Shown piece by piece: positions 1-8,145 of a stretch of 28,153 nucleotides of DNA (the first letter of the stretch is position 1; every line of letters starts with the position of its first letter). Source of the DNA: a virus. Under the pieces are notes generated by a model. It was given only the letters and a program-made list of their open reading frames with translations, was not told the origin of the DNA and did not search any database. A program made the translations under genes and the position numbers. Where the stretch lies: positions 1 through 28,153 of IMG/VR virus record IMGVR_UViG_3300025840_000189. One strand, written 5' to 3'.

Positions 1-2
1 TT

Positions 3-161
3 ATCAATGAATATCACTATGTCAAAGACTATAATATTCCACTTGGAAAATCACTTAATGAAACTGATGCAATCAAATTGGATTACTTTACAATTATTAA
101 AAATGAACTCGCATCAGTAGTAAGACATAAACAGGAAAAAGATGGCAGATCAAAAAGTTAA
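3..161 (+). CDS. Tail assembly chaperone, C-terminal part (partial)
   Basis: This is an open frame entering from the left edge and encoding 52 residues (INEYHYVKDYN... to ...EKDGRSKS), with no start codon in the window. It overlaps the tape measure start by 20 bases, the usual place of the distal part of a gpG/gpGT-type chaperone. The N-terminal part lies at the other end of the window (27823-28107). I infer that this segment is the frameshift-made extension or a separate T-like ORF, and that the contig was opened inside this locus. On direct circular joining this frame is in register with the zero frame after the 28105 stop, not with the -1 frame. A base may therefore be missing or extra at the junction, or the two parts are separate genes. 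Confidence 0.6.
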   Translation: MNEYHYVKDYNIPLGKSLNETDAIKLDYFTIIKNELASVVRHKQEKDGRSKS

Positions 162-1629
162 TATAAAAGTAACAGCACAAGGTGCTAAAAAAACACAAAA
201 TGAGTTAAGAGGTGTTGAAGGTGCTATTAGTAAAATGGGTAAAGCTGTTGGAATTGCATCTACTGCTTATTTTGGTGCTACAGGATTAATTAATGGTTTT
301 AGTACAGCAATACAACTAGCAGGTAGACAGGAACAAGCTGAGAGAGCATTAGAGGTAGCTTTAGGTAGAACATCACAATCATTACTTAATCAAGCATCAG
401 CTTTACAAAAAGTAACTACATTCGGTGATGAGGCTATTATATCACAACAAGCATTTCTAGCATCATTAGACTTTACTGAGACACAAATAAAAGATATTAT
501 AAATGCCTCTGTGGATTTATCTGAGGCTACAGGTATCAGCTTAGAATCAGCAGTAAGAAATACAGCCAAAACATTCTCTGGTTTATCTGGTGAGCTTGGT
601 GAATTAATACCACAGCTTAGAGACTTAACTACTGAAGAAATGAAAGCAGGAGAGGCTGTTAAAGTAATGGCTGATTTGTTTGGTGGTACTGCTCAAGCAC
701 AGGCTGAGACACTTACAGGAAAAATAGAACAGATGAAAAATGCTGTAGGTGATGCAGGTGAGGCTATAGGTAGTTTACTTGCTCCTGTAGTAATAAGCGT
801 TGCAGGTGGTATAGCATCTTTAGCAAATGCCACAGGTAGTTTAGTAAATAATTTTTCTGATATTATAGATGGTAATTCTTTAGCATCTGCTGAGTTTGAA
901 TTATTAAATACAGAAATGGAAGATTTTAAAAAGGTTACTGAAGAATTAGGATTTTATTCGTTACTTGAAATGAATAATCAGATAAATGACTTATTAAGTA
1001 CAATGCCAATAGTAACTCCAGAAGTTCAGAAATTAATGGATCAACAGACTATTTTAGCTCAAGCAATGAATGAGGCAACTAAAGAAATAATAAGACAGAA
1101 AGAGGTATTAGATTTAGATGATGAGATTGAGCAAGGTGAAAGATTAGCTGAATCAACTAAAAATAGAGTAATTGCTGAAATGGAATTAGCTAAAGTTAAA
1201 CAAGCTCAAGTAGCAGAAGATTTAAAAAATACTGCTTTAGGTGAGAAATCAGCATTATCTGCAATGAAAACAGCAGTAAGAGCAGAAACAATGGAGGCTA
1301 TTGCAGGTTATATAGCTAGTGTTTTAAAAGGTGTACCATTTCCATTTAATATAGGTTTGGCATCAGCAGGTGGTGCTTTAATTGGTGGTATCATGGACAC
1401 AGCTTTAGGGGCAGTAAAAGCAGAAACAGGATTTGAGGGAGTTGTTACTAAACCTACTTTATTTTTAACAGGTGAGAATAATAAACCAGAACAAGTATCT
1501 GTAACACCTTTAGGTGGTGAATCAGCATCTGGAATTACAGTAAATATATCAGCACCACTTGTAGATGAAACAGTAGTAGAGTCAATTATACCTGCTATAG
1601 AAAAAGCAAAGAGAATGAATCTAGCATGA
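142..1629 (+). CDS. Tail tape measure protein
   Basis: This 495-residue protein should set tail length and be threaded through the tail tube. The N-terminal 200 residues are Ala/Gly-rich amphipathic helix with a hydrophobic stretch near residues 33-48. They include the KTFSGLSGELGELIPQL-like region typical of tape measures. Charged helical segments follow (about 290-375), then a Gly-rich hydrophobic region (about 385-425) that could be the membrane-active part. It is short for the family, predicting a short tail. The position between the chaperone and tail-tip genes is canonical. The start is preceded by AGGAAAAAG, and the stop overlaps the next gene by ATGA. Confidence 0.9.
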   Translation: MADQKVNIKVTAQGAKKTQNELRGVEGAISKMGKAVGIASTAYFGATGLINGFSTAIQLAGRQEQAERALEVALGRTSQSLLNQASALQKVTTFGDEAIISQQAFLASLDFTETQIKDIINASVDLSEATGISLESAVRNTAKTFSGLSGELGELIPQLRDLTTEEMKAGEAVKVMADLFGGTAQAQAETLTGKIEQMKNAVGDAGEAIGSLLAPVVISVAGGIASLANATGSLVNNFSDIIDGNSLASAEFELLNTEMEDFKKVTEELGFYSLLEMNNQINDLLSTMPIVTPEVQKLMDQQTILAQAMNEATKEIIRQKEVLDLDDEIEQGERLAESTKNRVIAEMELAKVKQAQVAEDLKNTALGEKSALSAMKTAVRAETMEAIAGYIASVLKGVPFPFNIGLASAGGALIGGIMDTALGAVKAETGFEGVVTKPTLFLTGENNKPEQVSVTPLGGESASGITVNISAPLVDETVVESIIPAIEKAKRMNLA

Positions 1630-4028
1630 GTTTAACTTTACCATCAGCATTTACAACTAAAACAATATTAAAAGAAAATTGGCTTGTTCAATTATGGTAT
1701 GATGATGAGGCAGAGGATAAATTTAGAGGATTATCTTTTTATGATACTAGAGTTGAGGGAACAGATACAGTAGATTATAAAGGATGTATTTTAAACAAGC
1801 CTACAATTAGAGAATCAATCAACTTAGAAGATTCAACAGCTAAAACATCTAATGTATCTATAACACTTGCTAACTTTATAGATAATGATGGTGAAAAATT
1901 TTCAAGAAAATTATTAAATGGTACTAATAAGTTTTTAAATAGGTCTGTAAAAATATACATACAGCCAGATGATACTAATGATCTATATTCCTGTTTGCTT
2001 GTTTACACAGGTAGGCTTACAACTATTTCTCAGACTACTGATAAAATTAGTTTAAATATAGTAGCACAAAGAGCGTGGGATAATATATCTATACCTACAA
2101 CCAGAACTGCTACAAATATTCCTGTGCCTGTTGTTTATGGTAATTATACAAATAATGCACAAAATACTTTTCAAGATGCTATAACAGTTTACCCCATGCC
2201 AAAACTAAGGACAGATGGGGATGATATTTATTACGCAACACCTAAATCTTATGGTAGTGGATGCTTTCCTCATTACTATGATGATAATATTAAAAAATTT
2301 ATTATTATGGGGCAGTATGGAAGTGGAACAAGTACATTAGATTCTGATAATGCTATCGTAGTAGATAACAGATTAAATAGAGGTGTATATTATTTAAGAC
2401 CTACAAAAGTAAAAGATCATACTGATTGGGATGGTTCTAGTCCAGAAAATGTTATAGATACAAATACAACAAGTTCTACAACTCAAAATATTGCATTTTC
2501 TGTTAGTGGGTTAGGTGGTACAAATACAGTAAGAAAAACCTTAAAACTTTCAATGCCTCAGATAAAAGGTCAATTTTCAAGTTTAAAACTACAATTAAAA
2601 GGTAGTGTAGTTATAAATACAGCATCATATAATTCTGGTGCTAGTTCTATTATTAGTTTATCTGATACTACTTTCGCAAATAATACAAGCGATCCTAATA
2701 ATCTTGGTACTACTTACATATCTAAAGATCAAACTGCAACCACAGGAACATATAATACAAGTGGAGCAGGTGCAGGTAGTGCTTACACAGAATTAAATCT
2801 ATATGATAAATATGAAAGAAAAACAGATAGTGGTAGAGATTTAGATGGAGCAATATCTGCAACAGATTATATTATTAAAATAGATAGCTCATCTGATGAT
2901 TTTAAAGCAGGAACAATTATTAAAATAGATGATGAACTAATGAAGATTGTAAGCAGATTTCCACTTACTACTTTATTTATTGTTGAAAGAGGTTACTCGT
3001 ATTCCACATCTGCAACACATTCAGATAATACAGATATATATATTATTGATGAAGGTAGTTACACATTACCATCAGAAATAAATATACAGGCATTAGTATA
3101 TGCAGTAAGTGCTAGTAGTAGTGGATCAATATCATTAGATGTTGATTTTGTTCTTGAAGATTTCTATTTAGTTATAGGTGTAGAAAATGCAGTAGCTAGA
3201 GAGCCACAGGCAACACAGGAAAGTATAGAACAGACAGATTTATTATACGCATCTGGTGATGGACTTACAGAAACATATTCTGGTTCTAATGGTAATGCCT
3301 ATGAGATACATGAACAGCATCGTGATTTAATGAAAAGATTTACAAACTATACAGGAACACCAACAGGGTGGAGCGATTTAGATAGTGCTAGAAGTTGGCA
3401 GAGTAGATATTGGATATTAGAATCAACACCACTTATAGACCATTTAGAAAAGCTACAGTATGAGGGTGGTTTTATTGCACGATTTAATGGGCAGAACGAA
3501 TTTCAATATATATTTATAGCAAATTCACCATCAGTTAATGCTACTTTAGATGCAGATGATATATCAGATATAAGTGTATCTACTGTTGATTTCTTTTCAT
3601 TAGTGTCAAAGATGGATATAGAATATGAATTGCATCCTGCTGAAAGTAAATACAATACAAGCGTAACATCTACTAATTCATCTACCAGAACAGAGTATAA
3701 TATACAATCTGCTGAAAATACTAAAAATATTAAGTTAGATGCTTATGTTAGTCCTACTATCCCATCAAGTGCATCATCTAATAAGAATGATGATTTTTAT
3801 AGTTATTATAATCATATTGTAGGATCACCAAGAACAATAATTAATTTTACTGTGGTCAATCCTAATTACTTTGGGTTAGATGTAGGTGATGTGATAGGTT
3901 TTGATGGACAGGATAATTTTGATAATGTTCTTATGGTGTTTGCGAGTTCATGGGATGATTTTAGTTTTATGATTACAGATGTTAGTAGGTCAGTAGGAAG
4001 TTTAAAAATTACAGCTAGGGAGATTTAA
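1626..4028 (+). CDS. Tail tip / baseplate hub-like protein
   Basis: This is an 800-residue beta-rich protein directly after the tape measure, where siphoviruses encode the Dit/Tal or central tail hub. The first 160 residues (strands around KGCILNKPTIRESINLEDS and the LVYTGRLTTIS segment) resemble hub domains that read out tail-tip geometry. The middle (about 270-510) is Ser/Thr/Asn-rich and looks like an inserted beta module. Residues about 600-800 return to a hub-like pattern ending in SLKITAREI. It starts on ATGA overlapping the tape measure stop and is followed without a gap by the next gene. The exact hub class is inferred from position and composition. Confidence 0.7.
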   Translation: MSLTLPSAFTTKTILKENWLVQLWYDDEAEDKFRGLSFYDTRVEGTDTVDYKGCILNKPTIRESINLEDSTAKTSNVSITLANFIDNDGEKFSRKLLNGTNKFLNRSVKIYIQPDDTNDLYSCLLVYTGRLTTISQTTDKISLNIVAQRAWDNISIPTTRTATNIPVPVVYGNYTNNAQNTFQDAITVYPMPKLRTDGDDIYYATPKSYGSGCFPHYYDDNIKKFIIMGQYGSGTSTLDSDNAIVVDNRLNRGVYYLRPTKVKDHTDWDGSSPENVIDTNTTSSTTQNIAFSVSGLGGTNTVRKTLKLSMPQIKGQFSSLKLQLKGSVVINTASYNSGASSIISLSDTTFANNTSDPNNLGTTYISKDQTATTGTYNTSGAGAGSAYTELNLYDKYERKTDSGRDLDGAISATDYIIKIDSSSDDFKAGTIIKIDDELMKIVSRFPLTTLFIVERGYSYSTSATHSDNTDIYIIDEGSYTLPSEINIQALVYAVSASSSGSISLDVDFVLEDFYLVIGVENAVAREPQATQESIEQTDLLYASGDGLTETYSGSNGNAYEIHEQHRDLMKRFTNYTGTPTGWSDLDSARSWQSRYWILESTPLIDHLEKLQYEGGFIARFNGQNEFQYIFIANSPSVNATLDADDISDISVSTVDFFSLVSKMDIEYELHPAESKYNTSVTSTNSSTRTEYNIQSAENTKNIKLDAYVSPTIPSSASSNKNDDFYSYYNHIVGSPRTIINFTVVNPNYFGLDVGDVIGFDGQDNFDNVLMVFASSWDDFSFMITDVSRSVGSLKITAREI

Positions 4029-4784
4029 ATGGCTAAAAAGTTTTATTATGATTCAGTTAATTTATCAGATGCTACAATATCAGCAGGTACTTATAGTAGT
4101 GGTACATTTACTTTAAATAATGGTGCTGTAACTAATGAGCATTATATAATAGATCAATCTATAGGACAGGCTGTAACAAGTTTTGATGTAGGAAATATGA
4201 TTAGAATAGATTTAGGCAGTTCTTATAGTGGTTCTGTTGATTTTTTATTACATCATAATAATAATACAAGTGGTGATACTGATAATCTAGGTTTTTTTAA
4301 TTCAAGTTCTGGTACAAGCACAGGATCAAGAACAGATTTAGATACTACTACACCATTTGGATGGAGCTTAATAGGTATTAGTAATTCTAGTAGATATCAA
4401 TTTATTGAATCACAAGAGGGTACATTTGGTGGTTTAACAGAAGTAATTATTGGATCAGCTTTAACATTTGAAAATGAGCCAGATATAGGTATAGCTACAC
4501 AGGAAATCTTTGCTACAGACCTAAATACATCGCTTGGTGGTGTAGAATATGCTAATAAGAGACACGAACCTAAAACGACATTTCAACTTAACTTTAGTAA
4601 TATATCACAAACATTTAAAAACAATCTGGTCAATTTTGAACAGGATGTTACCAACTTTAAAAAATTCGTGTACTATGATGATTCTAGTTATCATTATGTA
4701 CGCTTAGACTCACCTATAAAATTCACAGAAGTAGCATTTGAACGATTTAGTGCCTCTCTAAAATTACGAGAGCAACTCAGTTAA
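4029..4784 (+). CDS. Minor tail / distal tail protein
   Basis: This 251-residue protein is the last gene of the tail module before a strong terminator. The N-terminal 120 residues are Ser/Gly/Thr-rich beta (resembling a jelly-roll or carbohydrate-facing domain). The C-terminal half (TEVIIGSALTFENEPDIG onward) has the charged beta pattern common in tail-tip proteins. GGGAG lies upstream of the ATG, which follows the previous stop directly. It may act with the 800-residue protein at the tail tip in host contact. No enzymatic motif is visible and the assignment rests on context. Confidence 0.55.
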   Translation: MAKKFYYDSVNLSDATISAGTYSSGTFTLNNGAVTNEHYIIDQSIGQAVTSFDVGNMIRIDLGSSYSGSVDFLLHHNNNTSGDTDNLGFFNSSSGTSTGSRTDLDTTTPFGWSLIGISNSSRYQFIESQEGTFGGLTEVIIGSALTFENEPDIGIATQEIFATDLNTSLGGVEYANKRHEPKTTFQLNFSNISQTFKNNLVNFEQDVTNFKKFVYYDDSSYHYVRLDSPIKFTEVAFERFSASLKLREQLS

Positions 4785-4798
4785 TATATTACGCTACC

Positions 4799-4853
4799 AA
4801 TAACCCATGATGTAACGAATCCTGTCTATCGCTACATTGTGGGTTATTTTTTT
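4799..4853 (+). terminator. Rho-independent terminator ending the tail operon
   Basis: A 20-base stem (4799-4818 with 4829-4848) contains two G-T wobbles and one mismatch, with a 10-base loop, and is followed by seven T (4847-4853). It lies 15 bases after the last tail gene. It is the strongest terminator visible in the window and separates the late tail transcript from the early promoter just downstream. Confidence 0.92.
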
Positions 4854-4863
4854 ATTTATTTTA

Positions 4864-4892
4864 TTGACTCTAATTATTAGTATTATTAATAT
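4864..4892 (+). promoter_or_regulatory. Sigma70-like promoter for the early genes
   Basis: TTGACT (4864-4869) and TAATAT (4887-4892) are separated by exactly 17 bases. They sit right after the terminator and ahead of the first early gene. The predicted transcript start, about 4898-4901, coincides with the first arm of the inverted-repeat leader, so the structured RNA would sit at the very 5' end of the transcript. Confidence 0.7.
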
Positions 4893-4899
4893 TGTTATA

Positions 4900-5005
4900 G
4901 ATGAATACTAAAATAAATAATAATTTGAACATCACCGAGGGTTCTTTCGGCTACCCAAGCCTACAGTATTCATCGCCCTCGGTGGTTTCAGAGAAAGATG
5001 AATAC
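4900..5005 (+). promoter_or_regulatory. Structured 5' leader, pseudoknot / switch candidate
   Basis: Two perfect inverted repeats are interleaved. GATGAATACT (4900-4909) pairs with AGTATTCATC (4965-4974), and CACCGAGGG (4933-4941) pairs with CCCTCGGTG (4976-4984). The order A-B-A'-B' is that of a pseudoknot. A small hairpin GGCT-ACCCA-AGCC (4949-4961) lies between. GATGAATAC recurs at 4997-5005 beside the GAGAAAG ribosome-binding site, so 4966-4974 could pair upstream or downstream, exposing or masking translation of the gene at 5009. An in-frame ATG at 4901 lies inside the first arm and has no Shine-Dalgarno, so I read this stretch as RNA rather than coding. Confidence 0.6.
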
Positions 5006-5008
5006 AAA

Positions 5009-5200
5009 ATGAAAAAAAGACATTTACAAATTGATAATCCTAATTTATCATCATCTAATTTTTATGGAACTAATGATAGTGTTTGTGGAACAGGTACAGT
5101 TTTATCTATTTCAAAAGATGATTTTTTAAAAACTCCAGAAGATAGAAGATGTAAAAAATGCTCTCATCTATACAGAATATCTACGAAAGGGGGTAAGTAG
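5009..5200 (+). CDS. Small cysteine-containing protein, first early gene
   Basis: This is a 63-residue protein from ATG 5009 (MKKRHLQIDNP...). It has SVCGTG and RRCKKC near the C-terminus, a three-cysteine pattern suggesting a small metal-binding fold. The frame is open back to ATG 4901 (99 residues). That upstream part translates the structured leader and lacks a ribosome-binding site, so I prefer 5009, where GAGAAAG lies upstream. A five-codon mini-ORF (ATG 4998) ends on the 5009 start (ATGA) and might couple translation. Function is unknown. As the first gene after the early promoter it may act in host takeover (inference). Confidence 0.6.
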   Translation: MKKRHLQIDNPNLSSSNFYGTNDSVCGTGTVLSISKDDFLKTPEDRRCKKCSHLYRISTKGGK

Positions 5201-5201
5201 G

Positions 5202-5357
5202 ATGGAAGGTAGGATGGTAGTTTATTTATATTGTAATGTTTGTGGTGAAAAGAAACACACTAAATATATTGGTGTTGTTTATGGTAGTCATACCTGCACA
5301 GAGTGTGCTGATAACATGGGTGAGAAATGTCAACAAGTTGGCTTTCAACATTTATAG
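5202..5357 (+). CDS. Small zinc-finger protein
   Basis: This 51-residue protein carries a CNVCGEKKH motif near the N-terminus and CTEC near residue 32, spaced like a four-cysteine zinc ribbon. AAGGGGG at about 5187-5193 gives a good ribosome-binding site for ATG 5202; ATG 5214 is an alternative. It lies between the previous stop and the HNH gene in a closely packed run. It could be a nucleic-acid or protein adaptor, and no specific function can be read. Confidence 0.65.
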   Translation: MEGRMVVYLYCNVCGEKKHTKYIGVVYGSHTCTECADNMGEKCQQVGFQHL

Positions 5358-5363
5358 GGGGTT

Positions 5364-5801
5364 ATGATGGATAAAAGAACTTGTACTGAATGTTTATCTG
5401 TATTACCTATAATTGATTTCCCTAAGTCTGGTGGTGGTGGCAGAGGTGGAGTTGATGCTAATGGGAATCCATATCGTAGGCATCAATGTAAGCCATGTCA
5501 TTGGGAAAGAAAGAAAAAGCTACCTAGTGGAAGGCATGGTAAGGCAAAACTATTAAGAGAATATAAAGAAAAATGCTCTTGTTCTATTTGTGGATATTCT
5601 AAAGAATCGAGAGGTAAAAAGTTTAGTACATGGGTATTAAACTTTCACCATCATAATTCTAATAAGTTTGCTAATGTTGGTAATATGATCAAGAGATATG
5701 GTTGGAAAAGAATATTAAAAGAAATAAATAAATGTATTGTGATATGTTTTAACTGCCACATGGAGTTACATGGTCATGCAGTACATGAAATCGAGGTATA
5801 A
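5364..5801 (+). CDS. HNH endonuclease with N-terminal zinc finger
   Basis: This is a 145-residue protein. C7, C10, C42 and C45 form an N-terminal zinc-binding pair. The HNH core has C73 and C76, an HHH cluster at 95-97, and C128, C131, H132 and H136 near the C-terminus. This ββα-metal fold nicks or cuts DNA. HNH genes in phages are often homing enzymes or packaging and recombination nucleases. Here it sits among early genes, away from the terminase, so a free-standing homing or host-directed role is as likely as a phage replication role. AGGGGGTT precedes the start, and ATG 5367 is an alternative. Confidence 0.8.
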   Translation: MMDKRTCTECLSVLPIIDFPKSGGGGRGGVDANGNPYRRHQCKPCHWERKKKLPSGRHGKAKLLREYKEKCSCSICGYSKESRGKKFSTWVLNFHHHNSNKFANVGNMIKRYGWKRILKEINKCIVICFNCHMELHGHAVHEIEV

Positions 5802-5804
5802 TAA

Positions 5805-6263
5805 ATGATTAAATACATACTGAATCTATTTACTAGTGATAGGTTAGCAGATAGCGATGACCGAAATGCAGTCATCGAGTGTTCTAGCAGAGCCTTAACA
5901 TTCGATAAAACTAAAAGTGGCTATCAAAAGGTATGTGATGAGAGAGTTGGGGGTTTTATATCCTTCTTGTTGCCAGAGGACTCCGCAAAGTATTCTGGTA
6001 TTGCTCCTAACTCTCTCGCTGATTTAGTAAAATCAAGACTAGGTATAATAAGATTTTTAGCATCTGGTGAAATGGGAGATTTAGATAGAATCCAGATAAT
6101 GCAGTTATTTGATGAAATAGATAACCAAGTGGAGAAAATAGAATATGATGTCAATCAGTACATTAGACAGCCTAAAGGCTTTCGCAAAGAAACACAAGAA
6201 AGCAATAGGATGCACAGAGCAAGAATATCAAATGATTTTGATGATTTTGAAGAAGTATCTTAA
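5805..6263 (+). CDS. Hypothetical early protein
   Basis: This is a 152-residue soluble protein that I do not recognise. It begins MIKYILNLF and has a mixed central domain (GGFISFLLPEDSAKY). A long predicted helix follows (about 90-120, rich in Asp/Glu/Ile) and the tail is charged and acidic (DDFEEVS). GAGGT lies ahead of the ATG, four bases after the HNH stop. It belongs to the same early transcription unit as its neighbours. Confidence 0.65.
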   Translation: MIKYILNLFTSDRLADSDDRNAVIECSSRALTFDKTKSGYQKVCDERVGGFISFLLPEDSAKYSGIAPNSLADLVKSRLGIIRFLASGEMGDLDRIQIMQLFDEIDNQVEKIEYDVNQYIRQPKGFRKETQESNRMHRARISNDFDDFEEVS

Positions 6264-6264
6264 A

Positions 6265-6345
6265 ATGATTAAAACAAAGTCTGTAATAGACCAAGATATT
6301 GAAGTAGAAAGATTAGAAAAATTGGTAAGAACATTAAATGACTAA
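6265..6345 (+). CDS. Possible 26-residue protein
   Basis: ATG 6265 opens a short frame (MIKTKSVIDQD... to ...LEKLVRTLND) between two genes and ends overlapping the next start by 8 bases. The composition, a charged helix with spaced Leu, fits a real miniprotein. The frame stays open further upstream to 6145, but that part is out of frame over the previous gene and is probably a shadow. The ribosome-binding site is weak, so this is tentative. Confidence 0.35.
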   Translation: MIKTKSVIDQDIEVERLEKLVRTLND

Positions 6346-6589
6346 GAATGTACATCACGATTTTAGGTATCATGCTGAGATACGATATGAAACTGAGAAA
6401 GGTTTTGCTTTTACAAATGCAATGGGAAATAATTTTTATGATTTTATTAAAGATTGTAGAAGTAGAATAGATTATGTAAAAGATAGACAACCACAATTAG
6501 TTGAGGCTTTGCGTGATCCAAATGGAGAAAATATTAATATTACATATAAAGTTATAACAATCTTAAAAATGGAGGATAATAATGGTTGA
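6338..6589 (+). CDS. Hypothetical early protein
   Basis: This is an 83-residue mixed alpha/beta protein (MTKNVHHDFRYHAEIRYET... ending KMEDNNG) with no motif I recognise. It starts inside the end of the preceding small frame. It ends overlapping the ATG of the next membrane protein, whose ribosome-binding site GGAGG lies within its last codons. This indicates translational coupling in the early operon. Confidence 0.6.
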   Translation: MTKNVHHDFRYHAEIRYETEKGFAFTNAMGNNFYDFIKDCRSRIDYVKDRQPQLVEALRDPNGENINITYKVITILKMEDNNG

Positions 6590-6698
6590 TTTTTTAAATG
6601 ACTTACTAGATTATATGATGTATTGGGTACAGCGTATAGCACCATATTTTATATGTTTCTGGTTAGGTTTTGTATTAAACGAACTAATAAGACTTTAA
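6582..6698 (+). CDS. Single-span membrane miniprotein
   Basis: This is a 38-residue protein. An acidic, aromatic N-terminus (MVDFLNDLLDYMMYW) leads into a hydrophobic segment around residues 20-33 (APYFICFWLGFVL) and a short tail. A strong GGAGG at 6571-6575 with a 6-base spacer supports the start, which overlaps the previous stop. Candidate roles are membrane targeting of phage functions or interference with a host membrane protein. Its place among early genes makes a holin role unlikely. Confidence 0.65.
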   Translation: MVDFLNDLLDYMMYWVQRIAPYFICFWLGFVLNELIRL

Positions 6699-6720
6699 TT
6701 AACAAAAGTAGGAGAGAAAT

Positions 6721-7350
6721 ATGGCTTTTCAAATAAAGAAAGACCTTCACTTAAACACAGGTATTTATCTGAAGTTGTTAGATGATCCAACAAATGCGAA
6801 AACAGAAGAGGATAATTTTGGCAACACTAAGTATACCTTACCAATTGAAATGGCAGGACATGATATTACTGATGGTTCTGGTGTTAAATGGTTTCAAAAT
6901 GCTGAAGGTAATTGGATAGAACTTAGATTAGGTAAACAAACTGATTTTGAGTTTAGTGGTGCATTATATAAGAAGTTGGTAGGTAATCCATCTGGTAGCA
7001 CAGTACAAGTGATGTTAAAAGAGATGGAAGGAAAACAGGGTAAATATGCAGGTTGGACTGTAATGCCTATGAGTAGTGGTAGCACAGAATCATCAAATAA
7101 GCCTCAAAAAGCATTCTCTAACGCTAGTTTAGGTATCACATGGGGTATGTGTATTAATAACGCTACACAGATAGCTATTAATCAAGGTATCAAAGATAAT
7201 CTAGGTGAGCAGATAGAACAGATAGCTAGGGAATTGATGGAAGTAGCTGTAAATGGACTTGTGAGATGGGAACAAGGTGAACAAGAAAAAGACCACAATA
7301 ACAGTCCTAATGAAGTAGAAGAAAAACCAAAGGATGATCTACCCTTTTAA
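6721..7350 (+). CDS. SSB-like single-stranded DNA-binding protein
   Basis: This is a 209-residue protein. The N-terminal about 115 residues form a beta-rich region (LPIEMAGHDITDG...YAGWTVMP) that could be an OB-like fold. A linker and a helical part follow (about 140-190), then a Glu/Asp/Asn-rich tail ending exactly in DDLPF. That acidic, Pro-Phe C-terminal tip is the hallmark by which bacterial and phage SSB proteins recruit partners. The next genes encode a NinG-like protein, a nuclease and an initiator, which fits a replication/recombination unit. GGAGAGAAAT precedes the ATG. The fold is inferred; the tail is seen directly. Confidence 0.6.
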   Translation: MAFQIKKDLHLNTGIYLKLLDDPTNAKTEEDNFGNTKYTLPIEMAGHDITDGSGVKWFQNAEGNWIELRLGKQTDFEFSGALYKKLVGNPSGSTVQVMLKEMEGKQGKYAGWTVMPMSSGSTESSNKPQKAFSNASLGITWGMCINNATQIAINQGIKDNLGEQIEQIARELMEVAVNGLVRWEQGEQEKDHNNSPNEVEEKPKDDLPF

Positions 7351-7700
7351 TGAAAAAAGAACTCATAAATAAGTTAGATAATGCTTGGTCTAATAGGATT
7401 AGGCAGTATGGCAGGTGTGAAGTATGTGGAAAGACTAATAGGTTAAATGCACACCACTTTTATTCTAGGTCAATTAGAGTATTAAGGTGGGATATAGACA
7501 ATGGATTCTGTCTATGCGTGGGGTGTCATGTATTTAGTCCTAATTTTTCTGCACACAAAACACCTGCTGAGTTCTTTGAGTGGGCAGTAGAGAAAAGAGG
7601 TAGAGAGTGGTATGATGATCTTAAAAATAAAAAGAATACAATAAAAAAGATTATAGATGCAGATTTTGATCTAATAATGGGGAGTTTATTAGATGAGTAG
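7350..7700 (+). CDS. HNH-type, NinG/Rap-like recombination protein
   Basis: This 116-residue protein has C23/C26, H35/H36 in an LNAHHF segment, N51, and C56, C59, H60 (CVGCH), then H69. This HNH/zinc arrangement is like the lambda NinG (Rap) group of structure-specific nucleases acting on recombination intermediates. The start overlaps the last base of the SSB-like gene stop (TAATG), and the end overlaps the next nuclease gene, indicating a coupled recombination cassette. A generic HNH endonuclease is the alternative. Confidence 0.65.
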   Translation: MKKELINKLDNAWSNRIRQYGRCEVCGKTNRLNAHHFYSRSIRVLRWDIDNGFCLCVGCHVFSPNFSAHKTPAEFFEWAVEKRGREWYDDLKNKKNTIKKIIDADFDLIMGSLLDE

Positions 7701-8145
7701 TTTTCAAGAGTCTTTAGTAGTTGGTAAAGAAAGCGAGAAAATCGTTTTAAATCGCATAAAACATAAATACCCTAATGCTTATATTAAAGATGGATATTTT
7801 AAAGATTATGATATATTTATACCCGAAATAGATACATCTGTGGAAGTTAAGAAAGACTTTAAATCACAACATACAGGTAATGTAGTAATAGAAATACAAA
7901 TGAATGGCAAATTATCAGCATTAAGCACTACTAAAGCAGATTGGTGGGTATTTCATTTAGATGATGAGGAATTTATATTTATTAAGCCAGAACAGATTAG
8001 GAATATGATACATAGGGAAAAATTAAATCCTGTTGAATTTGTAGGTAAGGGTGATTTTGCTAGTAAGATAGCTTATTTAGTTAAAAAAGATATTTTATTT
8101 GTTTATGGTAATCATTTAATGATTAGAAAGTTATTTTATGTCTAA
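7693..8145 (+). CDS. PD-(D/E)XK-family nuclease, possible resolvase
   Basis: This is a 150-residue protein. A glutamate in the first helix (E15), D40 in KDYDIFIP, and E51-V-K53 on the next strand make the classical D...EXK active site. A further strand and a WWVF element follow (about 84-87). Small phage proteins of this type act as Holliday-junction resolvases or exonucleases on host DNA. Its position between the NinG-like gene and the initiator, with short overlaps to both, supports a role in processing replication or recombination intermediates. Confidence 0.65.
   Translation: MSSFQESLVVGKESEKIVLNRIKHKYPNAYIKDGYFKDYDIFIPEIDTSVEVKKDFKSQHTGNVVIEIQMNGKLSALSTTKADWWVFHLDDEEFIFIKPEQIRNMIHREKLNPVEFVGKGDFASKIAYLVKKDILFVYGNHLMIRKLFYV

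Noticed and set aside
6145-6264. Upstream part of the 66-residue frame ending at 6345
   Set aside because: It overlaps the clearly coding 5805 gene out of frame. Only the part from ATG 6265 is kept as a tentative gene.
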